Assembly (NCBI RefSeq): GCF_021173085.1
Contig: NZ_CP076413.1
Span: 2,751,001 to 2,815,000 of the forward strand
Reading direction: 5' to 3'
Source of the DNA: Ralstonia wenshanensis
GTDB taxonomy: Bacteria; Pseudomonadota; Gammaproteobacteria; Burkholderiales; Burkholderiaceae
Length of the DNA: 64,000 nt
Shown: in pieces, positions 1-10,034 of the stretch
How positions within the stretch are numbered: position 1 is the first letter of the stretch
Layout of the letters: each line of letters starts with the position of its first letter
Notes under the pieces: model-generated
Databases searched by the model: none
What the model was told of the DNA's origin: nothing
What the model saw: the letters and a program-made list of their open reading frames with translations, nothing else
Translations under genes and position numbers: made by a program

Positions 1-471
1 CATGGTGAATTCGCGGCCGCGCATGATGCCGAAGCGCGGGCGGCGCTCGTCACGGAACTTGGTCTGGATCTGGTAGAAATTGACCGGCAGCTGCTTGTAC
101 GAGCGGATTTCGGTACGGGCGATGTCGGTCACCACCTCTTCCGACGTCGGCTGCATGACGAAATCGCGCTCGTGGCGATCCTTGAAGCGCAGCAGTTCGT
201 CGCCCATCTTGTCCCAGCGGCCGGTCTCTTGCCACAGCTCGCCCGGCTGCACCACCGGCATCAGCACCTCCACCGCGCCGGCGGCGTTCATTTCCTCACG
301 CACGATCTGCTCGACCTTGCGGATCACGCGCAGCCCCACGGGCATGTACGTATAGAGGCCCGCGCCAAGCTTCTTGATCATGCCGGCACGCATCATCAAC
401 TTGTGCGAGACGATCTCCGCGTCGGCGGGCGCTTCCTTGAGCGTGGAAATGAAGAATTGGGACGCTTTCAT
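1..471 (-). CDS. proS: Prolyl-tRNA synthetase, N-terminal part (gene runs off the window)
   Basis: Only the first 157 codons are present; the gene continues past base 1. The product charges tRNA-Pro with proline in the cytoplasm. The visible part begins [10 protein letters not shown] and holds the class II synthetase core: a PTSEE segment near residue 108 and the motif 2 region ([17 protein letters not shown]) near residues 138-155, which binds ATP and the acceptor end. The order matches bacterial-type ProS, where the editing domain would follow in the missing part. It is transcribed away from rppH, with a 220-bp divergent spacer between them. Identification is firm; the 3' portion cannot be assessed. 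Confidence 0.95.
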   Translation of the reverse strand, partial: MKASQFFISTLKEAPADAEIVSHKLMMRAGMIKKLGAGLYTYMPVGLRVIRKVEQIVREEMNAAGAVEVLMPVVQPGELWQETGRWDKMGDELLRFKDRHERDFVMQPTSEEVVTDIARTEIRSYKQLPVNFYQIQTKFRDERRPRFGIMRGREFTM

Positions 472-628
472 GCGACTGACAATAAGGGATGACGCAGCCA
501 ACCAAAGCCGCGAAAACAAGGGCAAAAGCCACCGGAATCAGGAGATGATACGAGGCGCCTAGCGCACATTCGCGCAATCGACGCCCCTCCCCCAGGAGGC
601 GCGAGTGAGCGGCAACATTTCGGCTTCT

Positions 629-659
629 GTGACAGCCGAGCGACGGGCCGCTCTATAAT
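629..659 (+). promoter_or_regulatory. Candidate rppH promoter
   Basis: A perfect TATAAT lies at 654-659, 32 bases before the rppH ATG. GTGACA at 629-634 is a possible -35 but leaves a long 19-base spacer. The -10 is convincing; the -35 is uncertain. Confidence 0.5.
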
Positions 660-691
660 CGGCGTAATTCTAAAGTATTCGAGGTGCAGTC

Positions 692-1399
692 ATGCTCGAT
701 CGTGAAGGCTTCCGCCCGAACGTCGGCATCATCCTCATCAACGCAAGAAACGAGGTGTTCTGGGGCAAGCGCATTGGCGAGCACTCCTGGCAGTTTCCAC
801 AAGGCGGCATCAAGTACGGCGAGACGCCCGAACAAGCGATGTTCCGCGAACTGCACGAAGAAGTCGGCCTGTTGCCAGAACACGTCCGGATCGTCGGTCG
901 CACGCGCGACTGGCTGCGGTATGAGGTGCCGGACAAGTTCATCCGCCGCGAAATACGCGGCCACTATCGGGGCCAGAAACAGATCTGGTTCCTGCTGCGC
1001 ATGGTCGGTCGCGACTGCGACATCCAACTGCGCGCCACCGAGCATCCGGAATTCGATGCGTGGCGGTGGAGCCAGTACTGGGTGCCGCTCGAGGCCGTCA
1101 TCGAGTTCAAGCGCGAGGTGTATCAGCTGGCGCTGTCGGAGCTTTCACGCTTCGTGCAGCGGCAGGCGCGCGCACCGCTCTCGCCCTACGGGCGCGGCGG
1201 GCAGCACCGTGAGCGCGACGGACGTGATGCGCGCGATCACCGTGAACGTTCCGGCGGCCAGAGCGGCCGGAACGAGCCGTACGCCCAGCCGGCCCTGACC
1301 GTCACCACCACGACGGTCATCGTTGAAACGGTGAGCGTATCCTCGCCGACCGCCCCCTCCCCCAACCCTGACGACACGGCTCCCAAGGACAATTCGTGA
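692..1399 (+). CDS. rppH: RNA pyrophosphohydrolase RppH (Nudix)
   Basis: RppH removes pyrophosphate from the 5' end of triphosphorylated mRNA and so starts 5'-end-dependent decay. The protein is 235 aa. The Nudix box GX5EX7REUXEEXGU is complete at residues 38-60 (G38, E44, R52, E53, E56, E57, G59). The N-terminus [15 protein letters not shown] is typical of proteobacterial RppH. The catalytic domain ends near residue 160; about 70 further residues are rich in Arg, Pro, Thr, Ser and Val and look disordered, so the protein is longer than E. coli RppH (about 176 aa). The stop overlaps the GTG of the next gene by 4 bases, suggesting coupled translation. Divergent from proS. Confidence 0.93.
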   Translation: MLDREGFRPNVGIILINARNEVFWGKRIGEHSWQFPQGGIKYGETPEQAMFRELHEEVGLLPEHVRIVGRTRDWLRYEVPDKFIRREIRGHYRGQKQIWFLLRMVGRDCDIQLRATEHPEFDAWRWSQYWVPLEAVIEFKREVYQLALSELSRFVQRQARAPLSPYGRGGQHRERDGRDARDHRERSGGQSGRNEPYAQPALTVTTTTVIVETVSVSSPTAPSPNPDDTAPKDNS

Positions 1400-2034
1400 A
1401 TCTGATGACGACGATACGTGGAGCGCACCGCGCTCTCGTGCCGCTCGCGCTGGCGGCTGCGCTGGCGTTGACGGCATGTGGCCATAACCGCACCGGCGAC
1501 CTCGAAGACAAGCTGTTGATGGACCCGTTCAACGACAAGCCTTTCAAGGAAGACGCCGTGACCTTCCCGGCCCCGCCGGTCGATCGTGATGCCGTGCCGT
1601 TCGATGTGGGCGGCCGCACTGATTCGCCGCTGCGTTTTGCCATCGATCCGAAATCGGTGTCGATCGGCAAGGACAACGTGGTGCGCTACACCGTGCTGAT
1701 CACGAGCAAGACCGGCGCGCGCAACGTGAACTACGAAGGCCTGCGCTGCGACACGGCCGAGCGACGCATCTATGCGACGCTGCGCAATGACACCAACCAG
1801 TGGATCAGCAACCGCGCGGTGGACATGAACGAAACCGCGAATACCGAGTCCGCCAGCATGAATGCCTACAAGCCCGCCACGGATTGGCAGCGCGTTGGCA
1901 ATGGCGGTCCGACGGACTATGCATCGGCGCTGTTGCGCTCGTACTTCTGCGACGTGCGCTCGGTAGCTGGAGATGGAAAGGCCTCTACGCTGGTGCAACG
2001 GTTGGGACAGGGCGGCCGGTATTTCGGGCCCTGA
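1396..2034 (+). CDS. CNP1-like family lipoprotein
   Basis: This is a 212-aa predicted lipoprotein. An N-terminal hydrophobic segment ends in a lipobox (LALTAC, lipidated Cys near residue 27), so it should be anchored in the envelope. The mature part matches what I recall of the CNP1-like family of beta-proteobacteria, whose molecular function is not established. GTG at 1396 overlaps the rppH stop (GTGA); an ATG at 1405 is an alternative start 3 codons in. A strong terminator follows at 2075-2106, so rppH and this gene form a two-gene unit. Confidence 0.8.
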   Translation: MNLMTTIRGAHRALVPLALAAALALTACGHNRTGDLEDKLLMDPFNDKPFKEDAVTFPAPPVDRDAVPFDVGGRTDSPLRFAIDPKSVSIGKDNVVRYTVLITSKTGARNVNYEGLRCDTAERRIYATLRNDTNQWISNRAVDMNETANTESASMNAYKPATDWQRVGNGGPTDYASALLRSYFCDVRSVAGDGKASTLVQRLGQGGRYFGP

Positions 2035-2074
2035 GCGGCAAACGTCGGCGTACTGCATCATCTGCCTCAAACAC

Positions 2075-2106
2075 AAAGGCCAACCCTGCAAGGTTGGCCT
2101 TTTGTT
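2075..2106 (+). terminator. Rho-independent terminator after the CNP1-like gene
   Basis: An 11-bp perfect stem (2075-2085 with 2092-2102) closes a CTGCAA loop and runs into TTTGTTTT. It lies between the convergent ends of the CNP1-like gene and proB and may serve both strands, though the T tract is better on the + strand. Confidence 0.85.
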
Positions 2107-2130
2107 TTGACACGCCGCCGAGCGACTGAA

Positions 2131-3255
2131 TCAGAGCAGCACCAGGTTGTCCCGGTGCACCAGCTCCGCGGCGCTTACGTAGCCAAGCACCGACTCGATC
2201 TCGGAGGATGCCCTGCGCGCGATGAGCCGGGCCTCGGCCGACGAATAGTTCGTCAGCCCCCGCGCCACTTCACGGCCTGTCGTATCCACGCAAGAAATCA
2301 CTTCGCCGCGCGCAAATTCGCCCTGCACTTCGGTCACGCCGATCGGCAGCAACGACTTTCCGCCGGCCGTGAGTTTCTCTACCGCACCGGCATCCAGCAC
2401 CACGCGACCGCGCAGTTGCAGGTGATCGATCATCCATTGTTTGCGCGCCGCCATCCGCCCCGTCGGCGCGCGAAGTTGCGTGCCGATGGCCTCGCCATTC
2501 GCCAGCCGCGCAAGCACGTCGGGCTCGCGCCCCGAAGCGATGATGGTGTGCGCACCCGATTTGGCCGCACGCTTGGCCGCCAGAATCTTCGTCAGCATGC
2601 CGCCCTTGCCGATGCTCGAACCGGCGCCGCCGGCCATCTGCTCAAGATCTGGCGTGCCAGCCTGCGCCTCGTCGACAAAGCGGGCGTCCGGGTCCTTGCG
2701 CGGGTCAGCGGTATACAGGCCGCGCTGGTCTGTCAGGATGATCAGCGCATCACCTTCGATCAGGTTGGTGACCAGCGCGCCCAGCGTGTCGTTGTCGCCA
2801 AACTTGATCTCGTCGGTGACGACCGTGTCGTTCTCGTTGATGATCGGCACGACACCGAGGCCCAGCAGCGTGAGCAGCGTGGAACGTGCGTTGAGGTAGC
2901 GCTCGCGATCGGCCAAATCGCCATGCGTGAGCAGCACCTGCGCCGTGCGAATGCTGTGCCGCGCGAACTCGGATTCGTACACCTGCGCCAGCCCCATCTG
3001 CCCCACGGCCGCGGCGGCCTGCAACTCATGAATCTCCTTCGGACGCTTGGCCCAGCCCAACCGCTGCATGCCCTCGGCGATGGCACCGGAGCTGACCAGC
3101 ACGACTTCCTTGCCGGCCGCCCGTAACGCCGCGATCTGCGCGGCCCAGCGGGCAATGGCGGCCTGGTCTAGGCCACGGCCATCGTTGGTAACCAGGCTGG
3201 AACCGACCTTAACGACAAGGCGGCGCGCATCGGCAATCAGCGAATGCAGGGCCAT
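2131..3255 (-). CDS. proB: Glutamate 5-kinase
   Basis: ProB phosphorylates glutamate to gamma-glutamyl phosphate, the first committed step of proline synthesis. The 374-aa product has the amino acid kinase fold: VVKVGSSL at residues 14-21 (phosphate-binding), SSGAIAEG at 55-62, and the [10 protein letters not shown] segment that binds glutamate. A C-terminal PUA domain (about residues 280-374) is present, as in full-length bacterial enzymes of about 370 aa. It lies 33 bases downstream of obgE on the same strand, so the two are probably co-transcribed. proA is not in the window. No irregularity seen. Confidence 0.95.
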   Translation of the reverse strand: MALHSLIADARRLVVKVGSSLVTNDGRGLDQAAIARWAAQIAALRAAGKEVVLVSSGAIAEGMQRLGWAKRPKEIHELQAAAAVGQMGLAQVYESEFARHSIRTAQVLLTHGDLADRERYLNARSTLLTLLGLGVVPIINENDTVVTDEIKFGDNDTLGALVTNLIEGDALIILTDQRGLYTADPRKDPDARFVDEAQAGTPDLEQMAGGAGSSIGKGGMLTKILAAKRAAKSGAHTIIASGREPDVLARLANGEAIGTQLRAPTGRMAARKQWMIDHLQLRGRVVLDAGAVEKLTAGGKSLLPIGVTEVQGEFARGEVISCVDTTGREVARGLTNYSSAEARLIARRASSEIESVLGYVSAAELVHRDNLVLL

Positions 3256-3288
3256 GGTGGACGTGTCTCCGAAGGGTGTTTGTTGTGT

Positions 3289-4518
<1,230 letters not shown>

Positions 4519-4534
4519 TTAGCAGCCAGAAACG

Positions 4535-4564
4535 AAAAAGCCCCGCACGGGTGCGGGGCCTTTT
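4535..4564 (-). terminator. Terminator downstream of rpmA
   Basis: GC-rich 8-bp stem (4541-4548 with 4551-4558) extended by A/T pairs. Read leftward it ends in a run of Us (AAAAA at 4535-4539 on the + strand). It splits rplU-rpmA from obgE-proB, either fully or as an attenuator. The 151-base rpmA-obgE stretch (4384-4534) holds no ORF or clear promoter. Confidence 0.85.
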
Positions 4565-4579
4565 GACTACAAGGCTGGA

Positions 4580-4840
4580 TCAGGCCGCCGGAACAACGTC
4601 GACGAACTGCTTCTTGCCTTCGCCGCGGTTGGCGAACTTCACGTGGCCATCGACCAGCGCGAAGAGGGTGTGGTCCTTGCCCATGCCCACATTCACGCCA
4701 GCGTGCGTGCGGGTGCCGCGTTGGCGAACGATGATGCCGCCAGCGTTGATGGCTTGACCACCGTACACCTTCACGCCCAGGCGCTTCGACTCGGAATCGC
4801 GGCCGTTCCGTGTGGAACCGCCGCCTTTTTTCTGTGCCAT
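4580..4840 (-). CDS. rpmA: 50S ribosomal protein L27
   Basis: An 86-aa protein beginning [20 protein letters not shown], the highly conserved L27 N-terminal tail that reaches toward the peptidyl transferase centre. [17 protein letters not shown] and the following [18 protein letters not shown] block are diagnostic. There is no N-terminal extension of the type cleaved by Prp in Firmicutes. It lies 37 bases downstream of rplU on the same strand, the usual rplU-rpmA pairing. Confidence 0.98.
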   Translation of the reverse strand: MAQKKGGGSTRNGRDSESKRLGVKVYGGQAINAGGIIVRQRGTRTHAGVNVGMGKDHTLFALVDGHVKFANRGEGKKQFVDVVPAA

Positions 4841-4877
4841 GACTGAACTCCTATCCGGTTACGTAGACGACGCAGCC

Positions 4878-5189
4878 TTAGGCCACGATCGAGTCGATAC
4901 GCAACTCGGTGTAATTTTGACGATGCCCTTGGCGCTTTTGATAGTGCTTACGACGGCGCATCTTGAAGATGTGCACTTTGTCGTGACGACCGTGGGAGAT
5001 GACGGTGGCTTTGACGGCAGCCCCGCTCACCAGCGGCGCACCAACCTTGAGTTGGTCGCCGGCGCCCACTGCGAGCACCTGGTCAAGCGTGATTTCTGCG
5101 CCAACGTCCGCCGGTATCTGTTCTACTTTCAGTTTTTCGCCAGCAGCAACCTTGTATTGCTTACCGCCGGTTTTTACGACCGCGTACAT
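4878..5189 (-). CDS. rplU: 50S ribosomal protein L21
   Basis: A 103-aa protein starting [20 protein letters not shown], the standard L21 N-terminus, and containing the C-terminal signature [21 protein letters not shown] that contacts 23S rRNA. The length equals that of E. coli L21. It is the first gene of a leftward operon with rpmA, driven by a good sigma-70 promoter at 5276-5304. Confidence 0.98.
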   Translation of the reverse strand: MYAVVKTGGKQYKVAAGEKLKVEQIPADVGAEITLDQVLAVGAGDQLKVGAPLVSGAAVKATVISHGRHDKVHIFKMRRRKHYQKRQGHRQNYTELRIDSIVA

Positions 5190-5275
5190 TGTCGGACCTC
5201 GATAAAAGAACTAAAACGTGACTCTTGTGCCACTTGCCGCCCGCATACGCAGACGACGGACACAGAGAACTCGCA

Positions 5276-5304
5276 ACTATACAAGAAAAACCCAAGCAAA
5301 TCAA
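5276..5304 (-). promoter_or_regulatory. Promoter of the rplU-rpmA operon
   Basis: Read leftward: TTGATT (-35, 5299-5304), a 17-base spacer, TATAGT (-10, 5276-5281). The spacing is ideal, and it lies 87 bases upstream of the rplU start. Confidence 0.75.
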
Positions 5305-5397
5305 AGACTAATCGCCTGACCGGGTGCTGCGCCCGCGCAACGGCCCGCCACGTCAAGCCTGGGGCGCCGCGCCATCGGGCAAACCGCCTGGTTGCTC

Positions 5398-5403
5398 TAT
5401 AAT
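5398..5403 (+). promoter_or_regulatory. Candidate -10 box for ispB
   Basis: A perfect TATAAT lies 75 bases before the proposed ispB TTG start. No recognisable -35 is present at the proper distance. Its position argues against the in-frame ATG at 5415, which would give almost no leader. Confidence 0.45.
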
Positions 5404-5477
5404 CTCGCGGTTTTTTGCGCAGCATCGCTCCCCGCGCAAGTCGACCATCAGCCACACGCTTTCTGTCGGAATTCGCC

Positions 5478-6455
5478 TTGACTCAGACCTCCGCCTCCGT
5501 CCTGCTCGCTCCTGTCGCTGAAGACATGCGTGCCGTCGATGCCGTGATCCGCCGCCGCCTAGGCTCGGAGGTGGTGCTGATCAATCAGATTGGCGAATAC
5601 ATCATCAGCGCCGGCGGCAAGCGGCTGCGCCCGGTGATCCTGCTGCTGGTGGCAAATGCGCTCGGCTACAAGGGCGAGCATCAGCACGAGCTGGCTGCCG
5701 TGGTCGAGTTCATCCACACGGCCACGCTGCTGCACGACGATGTGGTTGACGAATCCGACTTGCGCCGCGGCCGAAAAACCGCCAACGCCGTGTTCGGCAA
5801 TGCGGCCAGCGTGCTGGTGGGCGATTTCCTGTACTCGCGCGCCTTCCAGATGATGGTGCAGGCCGACAGCATGCGCATCATGCAGATCCTCGCCGACGCA
5901 ACCAACATCATTTCCGAAGGCGAGGTTCTGCAACTGCTGAACATGCACGACCCGGACGTGACGGAAGAGCGCTACCTGCAGGTCATTCGCTACAAGACCG
6001 CCAAGCTGTTCGAGGCAGCCGCCCAGATCGGCGCGGTGCTCTCAGGCGCCGACGCCGCCACCGAAGAGGCCGCTGCTGAATACGGCCGCCGCATCGGCAC
6101 CGCGTTCCAGATCGTCGATGATCTGCTCGACTACACGTCCACCGCTGACCAGATGGGCAAGAACGCTGGCGACGACCTGCGCGAAGGCAAGCCGACCCTG
6201 CCGCTCATCCATCTGCTATCGAACGGCACGGAAGAACAGCGTGCACTGGTGCGCCAAGCCATCGAGCAAGGCGGCACGGAACATTTCGATGCGATCTTCG
6301 CTGCCATTCAGACTTCCGGCGCGCTGGAGTACACGCGCCAGGCCGCCGAACGCGAAGCCGCTGCAGCCGAAGCGGCAGCAAACGCATTACCCCCTTCCCT
6401 TTTCCGCCAGACGCTGATAGACTTGTGTGCTTTCTCGCTGCAGCGTCAGTCCTGA
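5478..6455 (+). CDS. ispB: Octaprenyl diphosphate synthase (ubiquinone side chain)
   Basis: A trans-polyprenyl synthase that condenses isopentenyl diphosphate units to make the side chain of ubiquinone. From the TTG at 5478 the protein is 325 aa. Both aspartate-rich motifs are intact: DDVVD at residues 87-91 and DDLLD at 214-218; GGKRLRP near 46-52 is the substrate-binding site. An in-frame ATG at 5415 would add 21 residues but sits only 12 bases after the TATAAT; the TTG is preferred because it gives the usual family length. tRNA-Pro follows after 26 bases and is probably in the same transcript. coq7, another ubiquinone gene, is elsewhere in the window. Confidence 0.92.
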   Translation: MTQTSASVLLAPVAEDMRAVDAVIRRRLGSEVVLINQIGEYIISAGGKRLRPVILLLVANALGYKGEHQHELAAVVEFIHTATLLHDDVVDESDLRRGRKTANAVFGNAASVLVGDFLYSRAFQMMVQADSMRIMQILADATNIISEGEVLQLLNMHDPDVTEERYLQVIRYKTAKLFEAAAQIGAVLSGADAATEEAAAEYGRRIGTAFQIVDDLLDYTSTADQMGKNAGDDLREGKPTLPLIHLLSNGTEEQRALVRQAIEQGGTEHFDAIFAAIQTSGALEYTRQAAEREAAAAEAAANALPPSLFRQTLIDLCAFSLQRQS

Positions 6456-6481
6456 CACGCACGAGATCTGCGAAGAAGCAT

Positions 6482-6558
6482 CGGGGTGTAGCTTAGCCTG
6501 GTAGAGCGCTACGTTCGGGACGTAGAGGCCGGAGGTTCGAATCCTCTCACCCCGACCA
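6482..6558 (+). tRNA. tRNA-Pro (anticodon CGG)
   Basis: A 77-nt cloverleaf with encoded CCA. The acceptor stem is CGGGGTG paired with CACCCCG; the anticodon stem CTACG/CGTAG closes the loop TTCGGGA, giving CGG, which reads CCG codons. The T arm is GGAGG-TTCGAAT-CCTCT. It resembles E. coli proK. It begins 26 bases after the ispB stop and is followed by a terminator, so it is likely processed from the ispB transcript. No integrase gene or duplicated 3' end was seen nearby, so there is no sign of use as an attachment site. Confidence 0.97.
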
Positions 6559-6585
6559 GAAATTCCCTTGTCGATCAAGGACATC

Positions 6586-6614
6586 AAGCCCAGCAATTGC
6601 TGGGCTTTTTTGTT
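6586..6614 (+). terminator. Terminator after ispB and tRNA-Pro
   Basis: A perfect inverted repeat AAGCCCAGCA/TGCTGGGCTT (6586-6607) followed by TTTTGTTT. It ends the ispB-tRNA unit 28 bases past the tRNA. Confidence 0.9.
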
Positions 6615-6728
6615 TCTGGACGGCCATCCCAAGGGAATCTACGGGAACGGCATGCGCAACGGCAGTCCGCCTCGGCGCGACAAACCCCTCTGTTATAGTT
6701 GGCACTTCGCCGTCCTTCCTCTCCCGCT

Positions 6729-8003
6729 TTGGACTCTTGGCCGCTCTGGGCACAAATCGGCGCCGTCGCGCTACTGTTGTGCTGCTCCGCCTTCTTCTCG
6801 ATTTCCGAAACCGCGATGATGGCGCTCAACCGCCATCGCCTGCGGCATCTTGCCAAGTCCAACGTATCGGGCGCGCGCAATACGCAGCAATTGCTCGGTC
6901 AAACCGACAAACTGCTCTCGCTCATCCTGATCGGCAACAACCTGATCAACACCGCTGTGCCGGTGCTGATTACGACGCTGGCGATCCATTACTTCGGCAA
7001 CAACGGAACGACGCTGTCGATCGCCACGGCCATCGTCGCGTTTCTCATCATCGTGTTCGCCGAGATCGCCCCCAAGATCGTGGGCGCGACCTACCCAGAA
7101 CGCGTTGCTTTCCCGGCCAGCTTCATCATCAAGCCGCTGATGCAGATTTCGACGCCGCTGGTCGCGGTGGTCAACGCGTTTGCAATGGGTGTGCTGCGAT
7201 TGGTGCGGATCAACACACGCAAGGCGCCTGAGCAGCGCATGTCGACCGAGGAACTGCGCACGCTTGTGCTGGAATCAGGCAACTTCATTCCGCACAAGCA
7301 CCGCAGCATCCTGCTCAACCTGTTCGATCTGGACGCCATCACCGTGGACGACGTGATGACGCCGCGCGCGCGGGTGGAATCGCTGGATCTGTCGCGCCCG
7401 ATTGAAGAGGTCATCCAGCAACTCGAGACCTGCTACCACAACAAGCTCCCGGTGTTCGAGCAAGACAGCGATCAGGTGATCGGCATCCTGCATGTGCGCA
7501 AGGTCCTGTCACTGCTGGGGCACACCGAACTTACGCACGACGATTTCCGCGGCCTGCTCGCCGAGCCGTATTTCGTGCCGAGCGGCACACCCGTTTTCCG
7601 CCAGTTGCAGTACTTCCAGGAGAACCGCCGCCGCATCGGCCTGATCGTCAATGAATACGGCGACATGCTGGGGCTGGTGACGCTGGAGGACATCATCGAA
7701 GAGATGATCGGCGAGTTCACCACCACGCTTCCGAACGCCGGCAAGCTGGCCTGGGACAAGGAAGGCACTTATCTTGCGGATGCGGGAATGTCGTTGCGCG
7801 ACCTGAACCGGCGCCTGGGCCTGAGCCTGCCAACCGACGGCCCGAAGACGCTCAACGGGTTGCTACTGGAAGTGCTGGAAGAGATTCCCGAGGCGACGGT
7901 CAGCGTGAAGATTGCGGGCTGCGTGATGGACATCGTCCAGATGGACAGCCAGTCCATCCGCACGGTGCGGCTGCACCAGCCGCCGCAGCCCAAGCGCAGC
8001 TGA
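6729..8003 (+). CDS. CNNM/CorC-type membrane protein with CBS domains (hemolysin family)
   Basis: A 424-aa inner membrane protein of the HlyC/CorC (CorB, CNNM) family, whose members are linked to Mg2+/Co2+ homeostasis. The DUF21/CNNM membrane domain covers residues 1-150 with about four hydrophobic segments (for example AVALLLCCSAFFSISE). Two CBS domains follow (around 195-315; VDDVMTPRARVESLD and IGLIVNEYGDMLGLVTLEDI), then a CorC_HlyC C-terminal domain. The start is not certain: TTG at 6729 (MDSWPLW) fits the family; a TTG at 6699 overlaps a TATAGT -10 (6694-6699) and would have no leader. It stands alone between the tRNA terminator and pilB. The exact ion is unknown. Confidence 0.88.
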   Translation: MDSWPLWAQIGAVALLLCCSAFFSISETAMMALNRHRLRHLAKSNVSGARNTQQLLGQTDKLLSLILIGNNLINTAVPVLITTLAIHYFGNNGTTLSIATAIVAFLIIVFAEIAPKIVGATYPERVAFPASFIIKPLMQISTPLVAVVNAFAMGVLRLVRINTRKAPEQRMSTEELRTLVLESGNFIPHKHRSILLNLFDLDAITVDDVMTPRARVESLDLSRPIEEVIQQLETCYHNKLPVFEQDSDQVIGILHVRKVLSLLGHTELTHDDFRGLLAEPYFVPSGTPVFRQLQYFQENRRRIGLIVNEYGDMLGLVTLEDIIEEMIGEFTTTLPNAGKLAWDKEGTYLADAGMSLRDLNRRLGLSLPTDGPKTLNGLLLEVLEEIPEATVSVKIAGCVMDIVQMDSQSIRTVRLHQPPQPKRS

Positions 8004-8262
8004 CGCCACACTCGAGAGCAAACGCTTCAGTTAGAACCGTTTTCTGCCGATGTGGCACAAATGCAAGCTGCGCTTTGATGCGCGCTTTACAAATGCAGGG
8101 GCGGTCGGCAAACTGCCCCGGTTCCGGGCACCACCCCCCACGAATGGGTGGGGTACCGGCGGCAGAACATAAAACAATCGCCTTGGGGGGCGAGCGCACG
8201 CTGGAGGCGGTGGGGCCCGGCGCGCGCTGAAATGGTCAGCTTCAGCCTGACGGACTGGACTC

Positions 8263-9990
8263 ATGACACTCGGACTCGCTCTAGCGCAGAGCAGGCGGAT
8301 CGCGCCCACGCTACTCACCCAGCTCGAACAGAGCGCGCGTGAAAAACGCACGCAGCTGATCGACGAGCTGGTGGGCAGCGGGATCATGAGTGCGCACGAC
8401 CTCGCCGTGTTTGTCGCCGGCAAGTACCAGATGCCGCTGCTGGACCTCGCCCAGTACAAGCTCGATACCGTACCGGCCGTGCTGTCGGCCAATAAGCACT
8501 TCGCACAGTTGCGCTTGTTGCCGCTGGGCCGTCGCGAAAACCGCCTTATCCTCGCCACGTCCGACCCGAGCGATCCGAAGCCAATCGAAGAGCTGCGTCA
8601 AAAGATGAACGTGGCTATCGAAACGGTCATCGTCGAGCACGACAAGCTGGTACGCCAGCTGAGCCTCGCCAATGAAGCGCCGGCCGAGATCAAGTCACTC
8701 TTCCCCAAGCAGGAAGCCACGCAGATCGAGTACGACCCGGGCGCTGCTGCCGCCTCGCGTCGCACCACCACCGATGGCATCGACGATGCCCCCGTGGTGC
8801 GCTTCCTGCAGAAGCTCTTTACCGAGGCCCTGTTGCGCGGCGCGTCGGACTTGCATTTCGAGCCCTTTGAAACGTTTTACCGCGTGCGTTTCCGCATCGA
8901 CGGCATCCTGGCGCAGGTCGCACAGCCGCCGCTGGATATCCGCGACAAGATCGCGACCCGCATCAAGGTGCTCTCGCGCCTCGACATCTCAGAAAAGCGC
9001 GTGCCGCAAGACGGCCGCATGAAGCTGCTCATCACCGTCCCGAAAGACCGCAAGGACAAGGACAACAAAGAGACGATCGAGCGCGCCATCGACTTCCGGG
9101 TGTCGACGCTGCCGACGCTGTTCGGCGAGAAGATCGTGATCCGGATTCTGGAGTCGTCCACCGAGCGGCTCGATATTGATCAACTCGGCTACGAGCCGGA
9201 GCAAAAGCAGTTGCTGCTCGACGTGATCAAGCGGCCGTACGGCATGGTGCTCGTGACGGGGCCCACCGGCTCGGGCAAAACGGTGTCGCTGTACACGTTC
9301 CTGAACAGGCTGAACCAGGGCGACATCAACATTTCCACGGCCGAAGACCCGGCGGAAATCCAGTTGCCCGGCATCAACCAGGTCAACGTGAACGACAAGG
9401 CGGGGCTGACCTTTGCGGCGGCGCTGAAGTCGTTCCTGCGGCAGGATCCGGACATCATTATGGTGGGCGAAATCCGGGATCTGGAAACGGCCGACATCTC
9501 GATCAAGGCTGCGCAGACCGGTCACCTGGTGTTTTCCACGCTGCACACCAACGATGCCCCGACCACGCTGACCCGCCTGATGAACATGGGGGTGGCGCCG
9601 TTCAACATCGCGTCATCGGTGCTCCTGATCACGGCGCAGCGCCTGGCGCGCCGGCTGTGCAAGGAATGCAAGAAGCCGGGGCCGCTGCCCAAGGAAACGC
9701 TGCTCGACGCGGGCTTTACCGAAGCGGACGTCGACGGCTCCTGGCAGCCATATCACCCGGTCGGTTGCGAAACCTGCAACGGCAGCGGCTACAAGGGCCG
9801 GGTCGGTATCTACCAAGTCATGCCGATCACCGAAGCGATCCAGGAGATCATCCTGACGCATGGCACTGCGCTGCAGATCGCCGAGCAGGCGCGTAAAGAG
9901 GGCGTACTGTCGCTGCGCGAGTCGGGCTTGCGAAAAGTGAAGCAGGGGCTGACTTCCCTAGAGGAAGTGCTGGCCACAACAAACCAATAA
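8263..9990 (+). CDS. pilB: Type IV pilus assembly ATPase PilB
   Basis: PilB is the hexameric cytoplasmic ATPase that powers pilus extension. The protein is 575 aa. An N-terminal MshEN/GSPII_E domain (about residues 50-150) precedes the ATPase core: Walker A GPTGSGKT at 333-340, Asp box and Walker B (DPDIIMVGEIRD), and a His box. A tetracysteine zinc site CXXC...CXXC is formed by C466, C469, C502 and C505, as in PilB/GspE. It heads a pilB-pilC-pilD cluster, with a 44-base gap to pilC. The 259-base upstream region (8004-8262) has only a weak imperfect hairpin and no clear promoter. No pilin gene is in the window. Confidence 0.95.
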   Translation: MTLGLALAQSRRIAPTLLTQLEQSAREKRTQLIDELVGSGIMSAHDLAVFVAGKYQMPLLDLAQYKLDTVPAVLSANKHFAQLRLLPLGRRENRLILATSDPSDPKPIEELRQKMNVAIETVIVEHDKLVRQLSLANEAPAEIKSLFPKQEATQIEYDPGAAAASRRTTTDGIDDAPVVRFLQKLFTEALLRGASDLHFEPFETFYRVRFRIDGILAQVAQPPLDIRDKIATRIKVLSRLDISEKRVPQDGRMKLLITVPKDRKDKDNKETIERAIDFRVSTLPTLFGEKIVIRILESSTERLDIDQLGYEPEQKQLLLDVIKRPYGMVLVTGPTGSGKTVSLYTFLNRLNQGDINISTAEDPAEIQLPGINQVNVNDKAGLTFAAALKSFLRQDPDIIMVGEIRDLETADISIKAAQTGHLVFSTLHTNDAPTTLTRLMNMGVAPFNIASSVLLITAQRLARRLCKECKKPGPLPKETLLDAGFTEADVDGSWQPYHPVGCETCNGSGYKGRVGIYQVMPITEAIQEIILTHGTALQIAEQARKEGVLSLRESGLRKVKQGLTSLEEVLATTNQ

Positions 9991-10034
9991 CCTTCTCGAT
10001 CAATCGTTCCCATACCGGGGGGTAGGAACCAACC

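Noticed and set aside
2107..3126. 339-codon open frame on the + strand, antisense to proB
   Set aside because: Mirror of a firm proB gene; no domain and no separate ribosome binding site.
5415..5477. ATG at 5415 as the ispB start
   Set aside because: It is only 12 bases after the TATAAT, and the extra 21 residues are not typical of the family; TTG at 5478 is preferred.
6482..6558. tRNA-Pro as an integrative element attachment site
   Set aside because: No integrase, no repeated 3' tRNA fragment and no change in gene density nearby.
8040..8075. GG-N-GC pattern upstream of pilB, possible sigma-54 promoter
   Set aside because: The spacing between the GG and GC dinucleotides is 11 rather than 10 bases and the flanking consensus is missing.
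8126..8155. GC-rich inverted repeat upstream of pilB
   Set aside because: Only about a 6-bp stem (CCACCC/GGGTGG) with a 9-base loop in a C-rich tract; no U tract, so not called.
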